From Pseudacidobacterium ailaaui (GTDB lineage: Bacteria; Acidobacteriota; Terriglobia; Terriglobales; Acidobacteriaceae), in assembly GCF_000688455.1 (NCBI RefSeq), contig NZ_JIAL01000001.1, positions 3,379,001 through 3,443,000 of the forward strand: a stretch of DNA of 64,000 nucleotides. The letters are read 5' to 3'. The notes under the pieces are model-generated. The model searched no databases. It worked only from the letters and a program-made list of their open reading frames with translations, and was not told the origin of the DNA. Below are positions 1 through 7,459 of the stretch, piece by piece. Numbering within the stretch: position 1 is the first letter of the stretch; each line of letters begins with the position of its first letter. The position numbers and the translations under genes were made by a program.

Positions 1-591
1 CGATACGTCTATCTCCAACCATTCGGAGAACCTCATCCTATCTGGACCCAGGGTGGAGATGAGTTTTCGCGAGCCACGTCGCAGGACACGGTGACTGGGG
101 CCGATGGCCGGCTGCATGTCTCCGACCAAGCCAGTATCTGGCGATGGCGGCAAGCCTTCCAAAATGATTTTGCCGCCCGTATGGACTGGACCATTGAAGA
201 TTTTGCCCATGCAAACCATAATCCCCGCGTTGTTGTGAATGGAAAAAATGGGACATCACCTCTGGAACTGCAGGCGACGTCTGGACAAACCATCACTCTG
301 GATGCCAGGGGCACCAGCGACCCGGACCCGCATCAGACGCTTTCCTATCGGTGGTTTTTGTATCCGGAAGCCGGATTGACAGGGACCCATGGGGCGGATG
401 TTTCTCTCGACGGAGCAGAGGGCCCTGTTGTAACGGTAAAAGTAAACTCGCCGTGCCGTCCCCTGTGGCTGCCAGCAATCCCGTGCCAGGGACCGGGAGT
501 CATGCACATTATTCTGGCGGTCACAGATGACGGAACGCCAGCTTTGACTTCCTATCGCAGGATCATCCTTACTGTTGGGGCCAAAGAATAA
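1..591 (+). CDS. Sde182-type (DUF1593) glycan-binding / nucleoside-hydrolase-like protein, C-terminal part
   Basis: The reading frame is open from the first base and ends at a TAA at 589-591, so 196 residues of a longer protein are visible. The first ~60 residues (YVYLQPFGEPHPIWTQGGDE, then a Q..IWRWR..FQ.DFAARMDW block) resemble the end of the nucleoside-hydrolase-like domain of DUF1593/Sde182 proteins. The last ~120 residues look like their immunoglobulin-like C-terminal domain, with a DARGTSDPD turn and a VTDDG strand typical of PKD/cadherin-like folds. Members are secreted and linked to polysaccharide binding or breakdown. The family call is from memory of the motifs and is moderately firm; the N-terminal part, signal peptide and true start lie outside the window. 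Confidence 0.7.
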   Translation, partial: RYVYLQPFGEPHPIWTQGGDEFSRATSQDTVTGADGRLHVSDQASIWRWRQAFQNDFAARMDWTIEDFAHANHNPRVVVNGKNGTSPLELQATSGQTITLDARGTSDPDPHQTLSYRWFLYPEAGLTGTHGADVSLDGAEGPVVTVKVNSPCRPLWLPAIPCQGPGVMHIILAVTDDGTPALTSYRRIILTVGAKE

Positions 592-627
592 CTGGAAAAC
601 GCCATTGACCTCGGAAGGCTCGATCGG

Positions 628-690
628 TGGCGGGAAAAACGGAGATCGAACCCCCGACTTTGCTCCCCGTAAAAAACGGGCAGACAAACG
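628..690 (-). other. tRNA 3'-end-like fragment in a 369-base gap
   Basis: The 592-960 stretch has no convincing gene. On the minus strand it contains a tRNA-like 3' end: a GGGGGTTCGATC T-loop-like block (about 646-657), then TTTTCCC, a G in the discriminator position and CCA (plus-strand TGG at 628-630). Upstream of it on that strand is a CCCG-TTTTTTA-CGGG stem-loop (about 666-680). No matching 5' acceptor strand is present and the T-stem has a mismatch, so it is not a working tRNA. A remnant of a tRNA gene, as left by an integration event, or chance are both possible. CGGAAGG (612-618) and CCTTCCG (724-730) bracket the segment as an inverted repeat. Confidence 0.3.
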
Positions 691-960
691 GACCTGCGCT
701 TGCATTGCGTATGGGTAACACATCCTTCCGCAAAACCAGCGCACTCAAGTAGATTCACATTTTGGCTTGGAAAGATTTCGCGATCTCTTTTTGAGGAACT
801 TGTTGCTAAAGCACACAATTCAAACAATTTGCAAAAGGCAAGAAGCACAAACCGAGAGCAAATCCGCTCACTGCGTGGTGATTTCAACAAAGTCCTAGAC
901 TCTCATTTCTGCGTCAAACTTACTCAGAGAACAACCTGTCCCTTTCCCAGAGGTGATCCG

Positions 961-1581
961 ATGGTTCGTAAATCTCTCCAATATACCTGCGTCATGGCCG
1001 CCATTCTGGTCAGCAGCGTGGCAGCCTTCGCGGTCCGCGTTGGTGGCCCCGCTCCAGACTTTACCGGGACGGACTCCAATGGTAAGACACACAGACTCTC
1101 TGATTTTCGAGGGAAATTTGTCGTCCTCGAATGGACAAACAAGGACTGTCCCTATACCCGCAAGCATTACGAGAGCGGTAATATGCAGGCCCTCCAGAGA
1201 GAGTGGACGGCCCGAGGCGTGGTCTGGCTGACCATCCTCTCCTCTGCCCCAGGCCACCAGGGCTATATGACGGCCGCAGAAGAAAATGCCTACCTTGCCA
1301 GGGAGAAAGCCTCTCCAACAGCGGCGATCCTCGATCCGACCGGTGCCATTGGCCATGAGTACGAAGCCAAAACGACACCGCATATGTTTGTGATTGACCC
1401 TTCCGGAAAGATTATCTATGAGGGCGCAATTGATGATCATCCCACAACGGATCCTGCAGATATCAAAAGCTCGAAGAATTATGTGTCTGCGGCCCTGACG
1501 GAAGCGATGAAAGGCCAGCCTGTCGCCGTCTCTTATACACGCCCTTATGGGTGCTCCGTGAAATACGCGGGCGGAGAATAA
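961..1581 (+). CDS. Secreted thioredoxin-fold redoxin (AhpC/TSA-like)
   Basis: A 206-residue protein with an N-terminal signal segment (VMAAILVSSVAAFA, about residues 11-24) followed by a redoxin domain. PAPDFTGTDSNGK and LSDFRGKFVVLEWTNKDCPYTRKH are the usual start of AhpC/TSA/thioredoxin-like proteins. The active-site motif is CPYT with one cysteine in the motif and one more near the C-terminus (YGCSV), so a two-Cys CxxC oxidoreductase is unlikely and a peroxiredoxin-like thiol protein is more likely. The start at 961 is supported by GAGGTGAT just upstream and by the signal peptide; the longer open frame back to 700 has neither. It probably acts in the periplasm; its substrate cannot be told from the sequence. 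Confidence 0.82.
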   Translation: MVRKSLQYTCVMAAILVSSVAAFAVRVGGPAPDFTGTDSNGKTHRLSDFRGKFVVLEWTNKDCPYTRKHYESGNMQALQREWTARGVVWLTILSSAPGHQGYMTAAEENAYLAREKASPTAAILDPTGAIGHEYEAKTTPHMFVIDPSGKIIYEGAIDDHPTTDPADIKSSKNYVSAALTEAMKGQPVAVSYTRPYGCSVKYAGGE

Positions 1582-1635
1582 ACCCGCAAGAGCAGATCGC
1601 AGAAAATCTTGCGCGGATGCTGTCCCGGTGTCCTC

Positions 1636-1785
1636 ATGGCTCGCTGTCGTACCATCCAGCATCTGTTCGGGATCCCTGTCCTGATTCACATCGGCATCGC
1701 CCTCGTGGCCTGGGGCAGGAAGCCGGACGGCAAAGCTTTGTATGATAGTTGGATCCGCTATGGAACAGACAGTAAAAATCGTTGA
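1636..1785 (+). CDS. Possible 49-residue membrane peptide overlapping the next gene
   Basis: A short open frame with a hydrophobic centre (LFGIPVLIHIGIALVAWG) that could span the membrane once. It overlaps the start of the HMG-CoA-lyase-family gene by 26 bases, which would fit translational coupling. There is no clear Shine-Dalgarno sequence and I do not recognise a family. It may be only a chance ORF in the leader of the following gene. Confidence 0.2.
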   Translation: MARCRTIQHLFGIPVLIHIGIALVAWGRKPDGKALYDSWIRYGTDSKNR

Positions 1786-2632
1786 ATGCCCCCGCGATGC
1801 ATGGCAGGGACTGCCCAAAATCATCCCGGCCGAGGTCAAGGCCGATTATCTGCGTCTTTTGCTGGCCGCCGGATTCAAGCATCTGGATGCTGTTTCCTTT
1901 GTCTCTCCAAAGGCCGTGCCGCAGATGGCCGACTCGGAACAGGTCCTCGAATATCTGGATCCACCCGAAGATGCCGAGATCATCGGAATCGTCGTCAATC
2001 CGAAGGGTGCCGAACGTGCCATAGCCACTGACGCCGTCCGTACCCTTGGCTTTCCCTACTCCATCTCGCCCGAATTTCTGAGGCGCAATCAGGGGCAGAC
2101 TCCGGAGGAGTCTTTGGATGTGCTTGAGACGATTGGGCAGATGACATACAAGGCAGGTCTCAATCTGGTGGCATATCTTTCTATGGCTTTTGGCAACCCT
2201 TACAACGATGACTGGAGTGTGGAAGAAGTCCTGGCCGCTTGTGATCTTCTTGCAGACATGGGAATCCGACAGATTTCTTTGGCGGACACAGTCGGCCTGG
2301 CGACGCCGGAGGAAATCTCACAGCTTCTGAGCGCCGTCATTTCCGTCAATGAAGGCCTCGAAATTGGTGTACACCTTCATGCGCGTCCGGATGATGTGAA
2401 AGCCAAGGTAGAAGCCGCGTACCGTGCCGGATGCCGCCGCTTCGATATGGCCATGGGCGGACTCGGAGGCTGCCCTTTCGCTCAGGATACTCTGGTTGGG
2501 AACCTCGCTACTGAGCTTGCAATCCAGGAACTCGAGCGGCTTGGGGCCACCCTAGAGCCATTGCAGCCTTTAGGCAGCATTCTGGAAGCAAGCCGCAAGA
2601 TTGCAGATAAATTTGGCCCGACAAAACATTAA
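1760..2632 (+). CDS. Hydroxymethylglutaryl-CoA lyase family enzyme
   Basis: A 290-residue TIM-barrel protein of the HMGL-like family. HMG-CoA lyase splits HMG-CoA into acetoacetate and acetyl-CoA in leucine and ketone-body metabolism. Visible family features are the N-terminal Arg-Asp pair (ECPRDAWQG), FVSPKAVPQMAD, the metal-binding HLH (GVHLHARPDD) and the catalytic cysteine in GGLGGCPFA followed by VGNLATE. The N-terminal motif is divergent: classic lyases have GPRDGLQNE, here the second half is AWQGLPK, so a related acyl-CoA lyase activity is possible. Start chosen at ATG 1760 because the family begins right there; an in-frame ATG at 1742 adds six residues. No leucine-catabolism genes adjoin it. 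Confidence 0.82.
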   Translation: MEQTVKIVECPRDAWQGLPKIIPAEVKADYLRLLLAAGFKHLDAVSFVSPKAVPQMADSEQVLEYLDPPEDAEIIGIVVNPKGAERAIATDAVRTLGFPYSISPEFLRRNQGQTPEESLDVLETIGQMTYKAGLNLVAYLSMAFGNPYNDDWSVEEVLAACDLLADMGIRQISLADTVGLATPEEISQLLSAVISVNEGLEIGVHLHARPDDVKAKVEAAYRAGCRRFDMAMGGLGGCPFAQDTLVGNLATELAIQELERLGATLEPLQPLGSILEASRKIADKFGPTKH

Positions 2633-2661
2633 ATCAGCCAGAAATGGCAGGGGCCGGAAAG

Positions 2662-3516
2662 TTACCAGTCAATCTTTTCCGGAAAATATTCTGCAATCAG
2701 ATCGTCGTAATACGGCTTCAGTTCTTTCAGATTTGGCTTGGTGTGGCCTTTTGAGTAAAGGTCGTACGGATTAAATTTACGCACCCACTCAAACATCTCC
2801 TCGTCATGCTTGCTCATCAGGTGTTTGTAAGCTCCATGCTTGTGGGCCGGATAAAACGAGTGGTAACGCAGCATGTAGAGGGCTGGCTCTGGCAAATAAG
2901 GCTTGGCCACATGATAGATGTATTCATCGTGTCCCCAGGACAAATGGACATTGTCCAGACCACAGTGGGGCTCATAGATGCCATATTTGGTTTGATATTC
3001 GGGGACCTTGCTGTCAGGGTTCGCATCAAAATACTCGCGAAAGACAATCTCATCTGACCAGGCACAGCCAACCGGGAATGTGTCTCCCACAACGGCCCAC
3101 TGCGGTTCTCCGTAAAGGCAAAGCACTTTGCCCAGATCGTGAATGAATCCGGTCAGCACCATCCAGCGGGGATGACCGTCACGCCGGATGGCTTCCGAGG
3201 TCTGAAGCAAGTGTTCAATCTGGGTCAGGTCCGTGTCCGGGTCACTATCATCCACCAGGGTGTTCAGATACTCAGCAGCCTCCCAGATACTCTTTTTGCC
3301 GCGGCTGAGGCCGAGAAACTCTTTCTTTTTCTGGAGCACGAAATCGAGTGTCTGATGGGTGTGGTTCAGACGATAAAATTCCGCCACGCCAGGATTTGCG
3401 GCGGCATCATAGTTTCGGAACTCCTCCTGTGATTTGCCTTCCTTGTAACGACTGGCAACAAAATCGTCCCAGTCATCGAGGTGCTCCAATGGTCTTTCCG
3501 GGGTCACAGTATGCAT
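2662..3516 (-). CDS. Myo-inositol oxygenase (MIOX)
   Basis: A 284-residue homologue of the di-iron enzyme that oxidises myo-inositol to D-glucuronate with O2. All six iron ligands of animal MIOX can be placed: His102 (EHLLQTSE), His126-Asp127 (FIHDLGK), His196 (SWGHDEY), His219 (RYHSFYP) and Asp252 (NPYDLYSK), within a few residues of the mouse numbering. Length is the family's usual length. The ATG at 3516 follows GGAGG; a GTG 18 bases upstream lies inside that Shine-Dalgarno sequence and is rejected. A sugar transporter is divergently arranged next door, so import of an inositol or sugar substrate is a reasonable inference. It converges with the lyase gene. Confidence 0.95.
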   Translation of the reverse strand: MHTVTPERPLEHLDDWDDFVASRYKEGKSQEEFRNYDAAANPGVAEFYRLNHTHQTLDFVLQKKKEFLGLSRGKKSIWEAAEYLNTLVDDSDPDTDLTQIEHLLQTSEAIRRDGHPRWMVLTGFIHDLGKVLCLYGEPQWAVVGDTFPVGCAWSDEIVFREYFDANPDSKVPEYQTKYGIYEPHCGLDNVHLSWGHDEYIYHVAKPYLPEPALYMLRYHSFYPAHKHGAYKHLMSKHDEEMFEWVRKFNPYDLYSKGHTKPNLKELKPYYDDLIAEYFPEKIDW

Positions 3517-3624
3517 CGCGAAGAATTCCTCCACTTATGGGATGCCATTATAGGGGTGTGCAACATTGGTTGTCATGCCTCATTTTGACAGTATGGCAGC
3601 GATACCATTAGGGTAAATATCCAA

Positions 3625-3714
3625 ATGCTCAAAGCAATTCTGACCGACGCGCAGTTCTGGATCCCGGCTTGTGTTCTGGTCCTGGGAATCCTGCTGCTGG
3701 CCTGGTTACATTGA
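3625..3714 (+). CDS. Putative 29-residue single-span membrane peptide
   Basis: The frame encodes a 29-residue peptide: a short polar start (MLKAILTDAQ) followed by one strongly hydrophobic helix (FWIPACVLVLGILLLAWLH), ending 21 bases before the sugar transporter. The composition is what a small integral membrane protein looks like rather than a random ORF. The Shine-Dalgarno sequence is weak. It may be cotranslated with, and assist, the transporter; that is inference only. Confidence 0.45.
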   Translation: MLKAILTDAQFWIPACVLVLGILLLAWLH

Positions 3715-3735
3715 AATGAAATTCCGGGAGTCTCT

Positions 3736-5028
3736 GTGAGCCATTTCGACGCGGCAAAGCCGAAATCGGCTGCCGCCTTCACCCATAAGCTGGGGGTAGT
3801 TTGTGCTCTTGCGGCTGGCGTATGGCTGGGGGGCGCCGAAGCACCCACGAAGCTGGTAAATATCGGCATCTCTCCATTTGCCATCTCGCTGGCCATGGTC
3901 CTGGGCGTTTTTGTTGCCCGCTGGACACTGCCGACGCTACTGAAGGGCACCGATTTTGTCTTTCATGACTTATTTACCCGACCCCATTTGATCATTTGGG
4001 CTGTCCTGGCAGGAGCACTCTGGGCCGTGGCAAACACGCTGACTGTTTTTGCCATTCGCGATGTGGGACTCTCCATCGCCTTTCCGCTATGGAATGCAAA
4101 CAGTCTGGTCGGCATTTTCTGGGGATGGTTGCTTTTTCAGGAAATGCGCGGGGCCGGGTTCAGAACTGTGACGCGAGTGCTGGGAGGCGCATTCATCATT
4201 GTCATTGCAGCAACTCTGCTGGGTTATGTGACCGTCCAGCACAACCATTCCCCTCATGCGCAGGCTCTGCACGGAGTCGCAGCGGCCCTCGGCGCCAGCC
4301 TGCTTTGGGGGACCATGTATGTTCCTTACCGGAAGGCGTATATCAGCGGAATGAATCCGCTCTCATTCGTTACGGTCTTTACCTTGGGCGAAGTGGGCAC
4401 AATGGCCTTGCTTGCAGTAGCGTTCGGAGGGGGAGCGGCGCAGCTTCACAGGGAGTTAAGCGCTGCGCGTCATGCAATCTTCTGGATCTTCCTGGGCGGC
4501 TTCTGCTGGGTGATTGGCGATCTTTTTCAACAGTACGCAACCAAGTACATCGGCATTGGACGTGGAATCCCGCTCTCCAATACAAACCAACTCTGGGGCC
4601 TGGCCTGGGGCGCTCTGGTATTTGGTGAACTTGATCACGTGAGCACGCCCGACCGCTGGCTTGTTCTGCTGGGGTCGGTCATGATGATTCTTGGGGCGAT
4701 GTTCATCAGTACTGCAGTTGCCCCGGCACGGGAGCAGGACTCCGGAAGAGACGCGATCTCCCGTGAATGCGAAAAATACGGCCTCAGCTTTGAACAATGT
4801 ATTGCGACCCAGCTTGGTCATGCCCATGGACAGCAAAAGGGTCGCCGGCCCTGGTGGGACCTTTTGATTGTAGCCGCAGCAATTGCTGTTTTTCTTTGGC
4901 TGGGGCTCAAAGTACAGATTCCGTCATTGGATATGAATTTCTTCTGGATGGGAGTGCTTGGCGCAATCCTGCTTTTTGCGGCCTTGAGTTGTGGATGGTT
5001 GCTGTGGAAGCACACACGTTTCTCTTAG
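3736..5028 (+). CDS. GRP-family sugar transporter (GlcU/RhaT-like)
   Basis: A 430-residue membrane protein of the drug/metabolite-transporter superfamily, with about ten helices in the first ~335 residues and two more near the C-terminus (LLIVAAAIAVFLWLGL and FWMGVLGAILLFAAL). The pattern G.WLGGAEAPTKL, then FPLWNANSLVGIFWGWLLFQE and IGRGIPLSNTNQLWGLAWG, matches glucose/ribose uptake (GRP) proteins, which act as secondary sugar symporters. The region between the two parts (residues ~340-378) is a polar, probably cytoplasmic loop not present in short members. Start is GTG 3736 with GGGAG eight bases upstream. It sits head-to-head with myo-inositol oxygenase, so the substrate may be inositol or a related sugar. 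Confidence 0.85.
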   Translation: MSHFDAAKPKSAAAFTHKLGVVCALAAGVWLGGAEAPTKLVNIGISPFAISLAMVLGVFVARWTLPTLLKGTDFVFHDLFTRPHLIIWAVLAGALWAVANTLTVFAIRDVGLSIAFPLWNANSLVGIFWGWLLFQEMRGAGFRTVTRVLGGAFIIVIAATLLGYVTVQHNHSPHAQALHGVAAALGASLLWGTMYVPYRKAYISGMNPLSFVTVFTLGEVGTMALLAVAFGGGAAQLHRELSAARHAIFWIFLGGFCWVIGDLFQQYATKYIGIGRGIPLSNTNQLWGLAWGALVFGELDHVSTPDRWLVLLGSVMMILGAMFISTAVAPAREQDSGRDAISRECEKYGLSFEQCIATQLGHAHGQQKGRRPWWDLLIVAAAIAVFLWLGLKVQIPSLDMNFFWMGVLGAILLFAALSCGWLLWKHTRFS

Positions 5029-5067
5029 CCGCAAGTCACAAAAGCCGGTACTTGAGAGACGCGCTGG

Positions 5068-7320
5068 TTATTTTCCTGTGTTCAATGCCCGGATGAGGCC
5101 CATGTAAGTGTCTGTGATCGCAATATCAGGAAATCCGTCGCCGTTTATATCAAAGATCCCATATTGATTACGCGAATATATAGGAATCGGAGAACTTCCG
5201 GAAACGAAATATTCCTCTGCATTGTTAAACGTTCCGTCACCATTGCCCTGGAAATATTGCACATGTCCGAACTCTGTAAACAAGACATCTATATTTCCAT
5301 CACGATTGAAATCTCCAGTCAGAACTGCATCAGCTGATCCCACATACTGGACAGAACAAGTAAAGTTCGCCGGTGGGCCAAATGTTCCATCACCTTTACC
5401 CAAAGCAACACCAATGCCGGCAAAATATGGACTTTGAGAAAGTTGGTATATTCCATAGATCAGGTCAGGAATTCCGTCATGATTCACATCCGCTGCATTG
5501 ACATCTCCAAAGATATTCGGAGCACTGTAAGGAATGTCTTTGGAGAAGCCGCCTTTCCCATCTCCAAGCAGAACATGAATCTGCACATTGTTTACATCAG
5601 AAAGCGGAACTCCGATATAGGCCACATCTGGAAAACCGTCCCGATTAAAATCGCTTACAGTGATTCCGTCTAAAAACATGATGTTACTTGGAAGCGGATT
5701 TGTAATCTGGAAAGTGCCGTCGCCGTCACCGAGTGCAATACCCCACTGCCCCACAAGGTCGAGCTTGCCGTCTTGATTCATGTCGGTCAGATAGGCCGTA
5801 TATGACTGCAAAGCATTGGACAAATTCAGGACTTTCTGCATCATAGGCGCACGAAAGGTCCCATCCCCGTTGCCTAGATAGACGACCACATCATAACTTC
5901 TACTATTTGCAATCGCGACCAGATCTAGCTTGCCATCGCCATTGACGTCGCCCGCAATCAGTCCGTAGAACGTTCCTGGAGCGCTCAGTACAACGGGGGC
6001 GAGGAAATAGCCTTTCCCTGAGCCAAGAAAGACACATAAAGACAAATTACATGGTGTAGCAGCATCCATGATGCCGTCTCCGTTAAAGTCTCCAGAGGCC
6101 AATGGTTGCGCATTAAGATTGCCTTGGGCCACAGTTTCCATGGGCATTTGGAAAAGACCGGTTGGAGTACCTAGTGCAACACTCAGATACGTTCCACCAA
6201 ATTCAGTGTCCTTCGACCAGATAAGATCCGTATTTCTGTCACCATTGACATCAGCTCCTATCTCATTGCCATAGCCAGAAAGAACTTTGGCAATCGTAAA
6301 AACGCCGTTGCCGTGCCCCTCATAGACATATGGACCAACAACAAAGTCGACATTTCCATCATGGTTGAAATCGCCAAGCACAACAGCGAAGTCGCCATAA
6401 CCGTTCTGCTCAACATAGCGTAGTGGTTTTTGAGAGTTTGCGTCGCTAAACGTACCATCTCCGCGATTCAATAAAACGCTCACACGTGTGGCCTGGGAAA
6501 GAATTAAGTCTGGGCGGCCATCATGATTGACATCAGCAATTCCAACGGCCCGCGTTGATGAACTGAGAGAGTCGTAAGCAGGAGGTAGGATCGAGGGTCC
6601 AACCTTTACCGTGCCATCGCCATTTCCCCATAACAGCTGTATGCCGCTGTGTGATTGGACAATAAGATCCAGTTTATGGTCGCCATTCATATCTGCCGCG
6701 CCATAAATCGTGTAATATGAGCCCGCTACAACTTGCCCCGAGATAAAAGTGCCGTTTCCATTATTTCGGAGAATTTCCACTCCTCCTGGCACGATAGCTA
6801 TGATGTCTGGTTTCTGATTATTTTCAAGGTCTGCGGGCAGTATGCTATAGACAGCAACATTCAACAGATACCGTTGTGGGTCTTTGAAGGTCCCATCTCC
6901 ATTGCCTTGATAAACGTCCAGCTCAGTACCGGGAGGGTCGTTGCCTGGTATGCCGAAATCGGAAGACGCAGCGATGATATCAAGGTGGCCATCGTGATTC
7001 ACATCCGCAAGGCGCACTGATGTCGGAACATTATTGGTAAGAGCGTTGGGAATGGACATTTCCGTGAATGTACCGTCACCATTGCCCTTGAACCATTTCA
7101 GGAAGGGCGGAGGGGTTTCTTGTTCAAAATCCAGACCAACGACCAAATCAGGTCTGCCGTCGCCATCGATATCGCCGGCATCTAAGTCATACACCATTGA
7201 AACTGCGCTTGTGCCGATCGGCCAGCTTATCGGAGATACAAATCTAGGCTGTGCCAGTTGCGAATGAGCTGAAGTTGATAGAACAAGCAGGGTGAACACA
7301 ACGGTTAGATTGGGCTTCAC
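5068..7320 (-). CDS. Secreted FG-GAP/VCBS repeat protein (14 repeats)
   Basis: A 750-residue exported protein: signal peptide (NLTVVFTLLVLSTSAHSQ, residues ~3-20), then about fourteen FG-GAP-type repeats, recognised by a Dx(N/D)xDGxxD calcium-binding loop followed by hydrophobic residues and a GNGDGTF or similar turn about 25 residues later. The repeats should form one or two integrin-like beta-propellers on the cell surface or outside the cell. Two loops are degraded (DLENNQKPD and DMNGDHKLD). The GTG start at 7320 is preceded by a full AAGGAGG eight bases upstream and leads straight into the signal peptide; the longer frame to 7362 is rejected. No enzyme domain is visible, so an adhesion or binding role is the best guess. 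Confidence 0.88.
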   Translation of the reverse strand: MKPNLTVVFTLLVLSTSAHSQLAQPRFVSPISWPIGTSAVSMVYDLDAGDIDGDGRPDLVVGLDFEQETPPPFLKWFKGNGDGTFTEMSIPNALTNNVPTSVRLADVNHDGHLDIIAASSDFGIPGNDPPGTELDVYQGNGDGTFKDPQRYLLNVAVYSILPADLENNQKPDIIAIVPGGVEILRNNGNGTFISGQVVAGSYYTIYGAADMNGDHKLDLIVQSHSGIQLLWGNGDGTVKVGPSILPPAYDSLSSSTRAVGIADVNHDGRPDLILSQATRVSVLLNRGDGTFSDANSQKPLRYVEQNGYGDFAVVLGDFNHDGNVDFVVGPYVYEGHGNGVFTIAKVLSGYGNEIGADVNGDRNTDLIWSKDTEFGGTYLSVALGTPTGLFQMPMETVAQGNLNAQPLASGDFNGDGIMDAATPCNLSLCVFLGSGKGYFLAPVVLSAPGTFYGLIAGDVNGDGKLDLVAIANSRSYDVVVYLGNGDGTFRAPMMQKVLNLSNALQSYTAYLTDMNQDGKLDLVGQWGIALGDGDGTFQITNPLPSNIMFLDGITVSDFNRDGFPDVAYIGVPLSDVNNVQIHVLLGDGKGGFSKDIPYSAPNIFGDVNAADVNHDGIPDLIYGIYQLSQSPYFAGIGVALGKGDGTFGPPANFTCSVQYVGSADAVLTGDFNRDGNIDVLFTEFGHVQYFQGNGDGTFNNAEEYFVSGSSPIPIYSRNQYGIFDINGDGFPDIAITDTYMGLIRALNTGK

Positions 7321-7459
7321 GGCAAGGGCCTCCTTAGCGAGTTGGGGCTTATGACTCGTCAAAAAGCAGGCAAGATAAGCGAAGCCGATGCTATTTCCGA
7401 TGATGAAAGGGCGTCAAGAGCGGTTTGCTCCCGAAATCATGCGAAGAAATTCTCACGCC

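Noticed and set aside
612-730. Functional tRNA or tmRNA in the left gap
   Set aside because: There is no 5' acceptor strand complementary to TTTTCCC, the T-stem has a mismatch and no tmRNA tag ORF is present; kept only as a fragment.
895-1839. 314-codon open frame on the minus strand
   Set aside because: It lies antisense to the redoxin and lyase genes, has no family similarity, and its composition matches a shadow frame of a high-GC gene.
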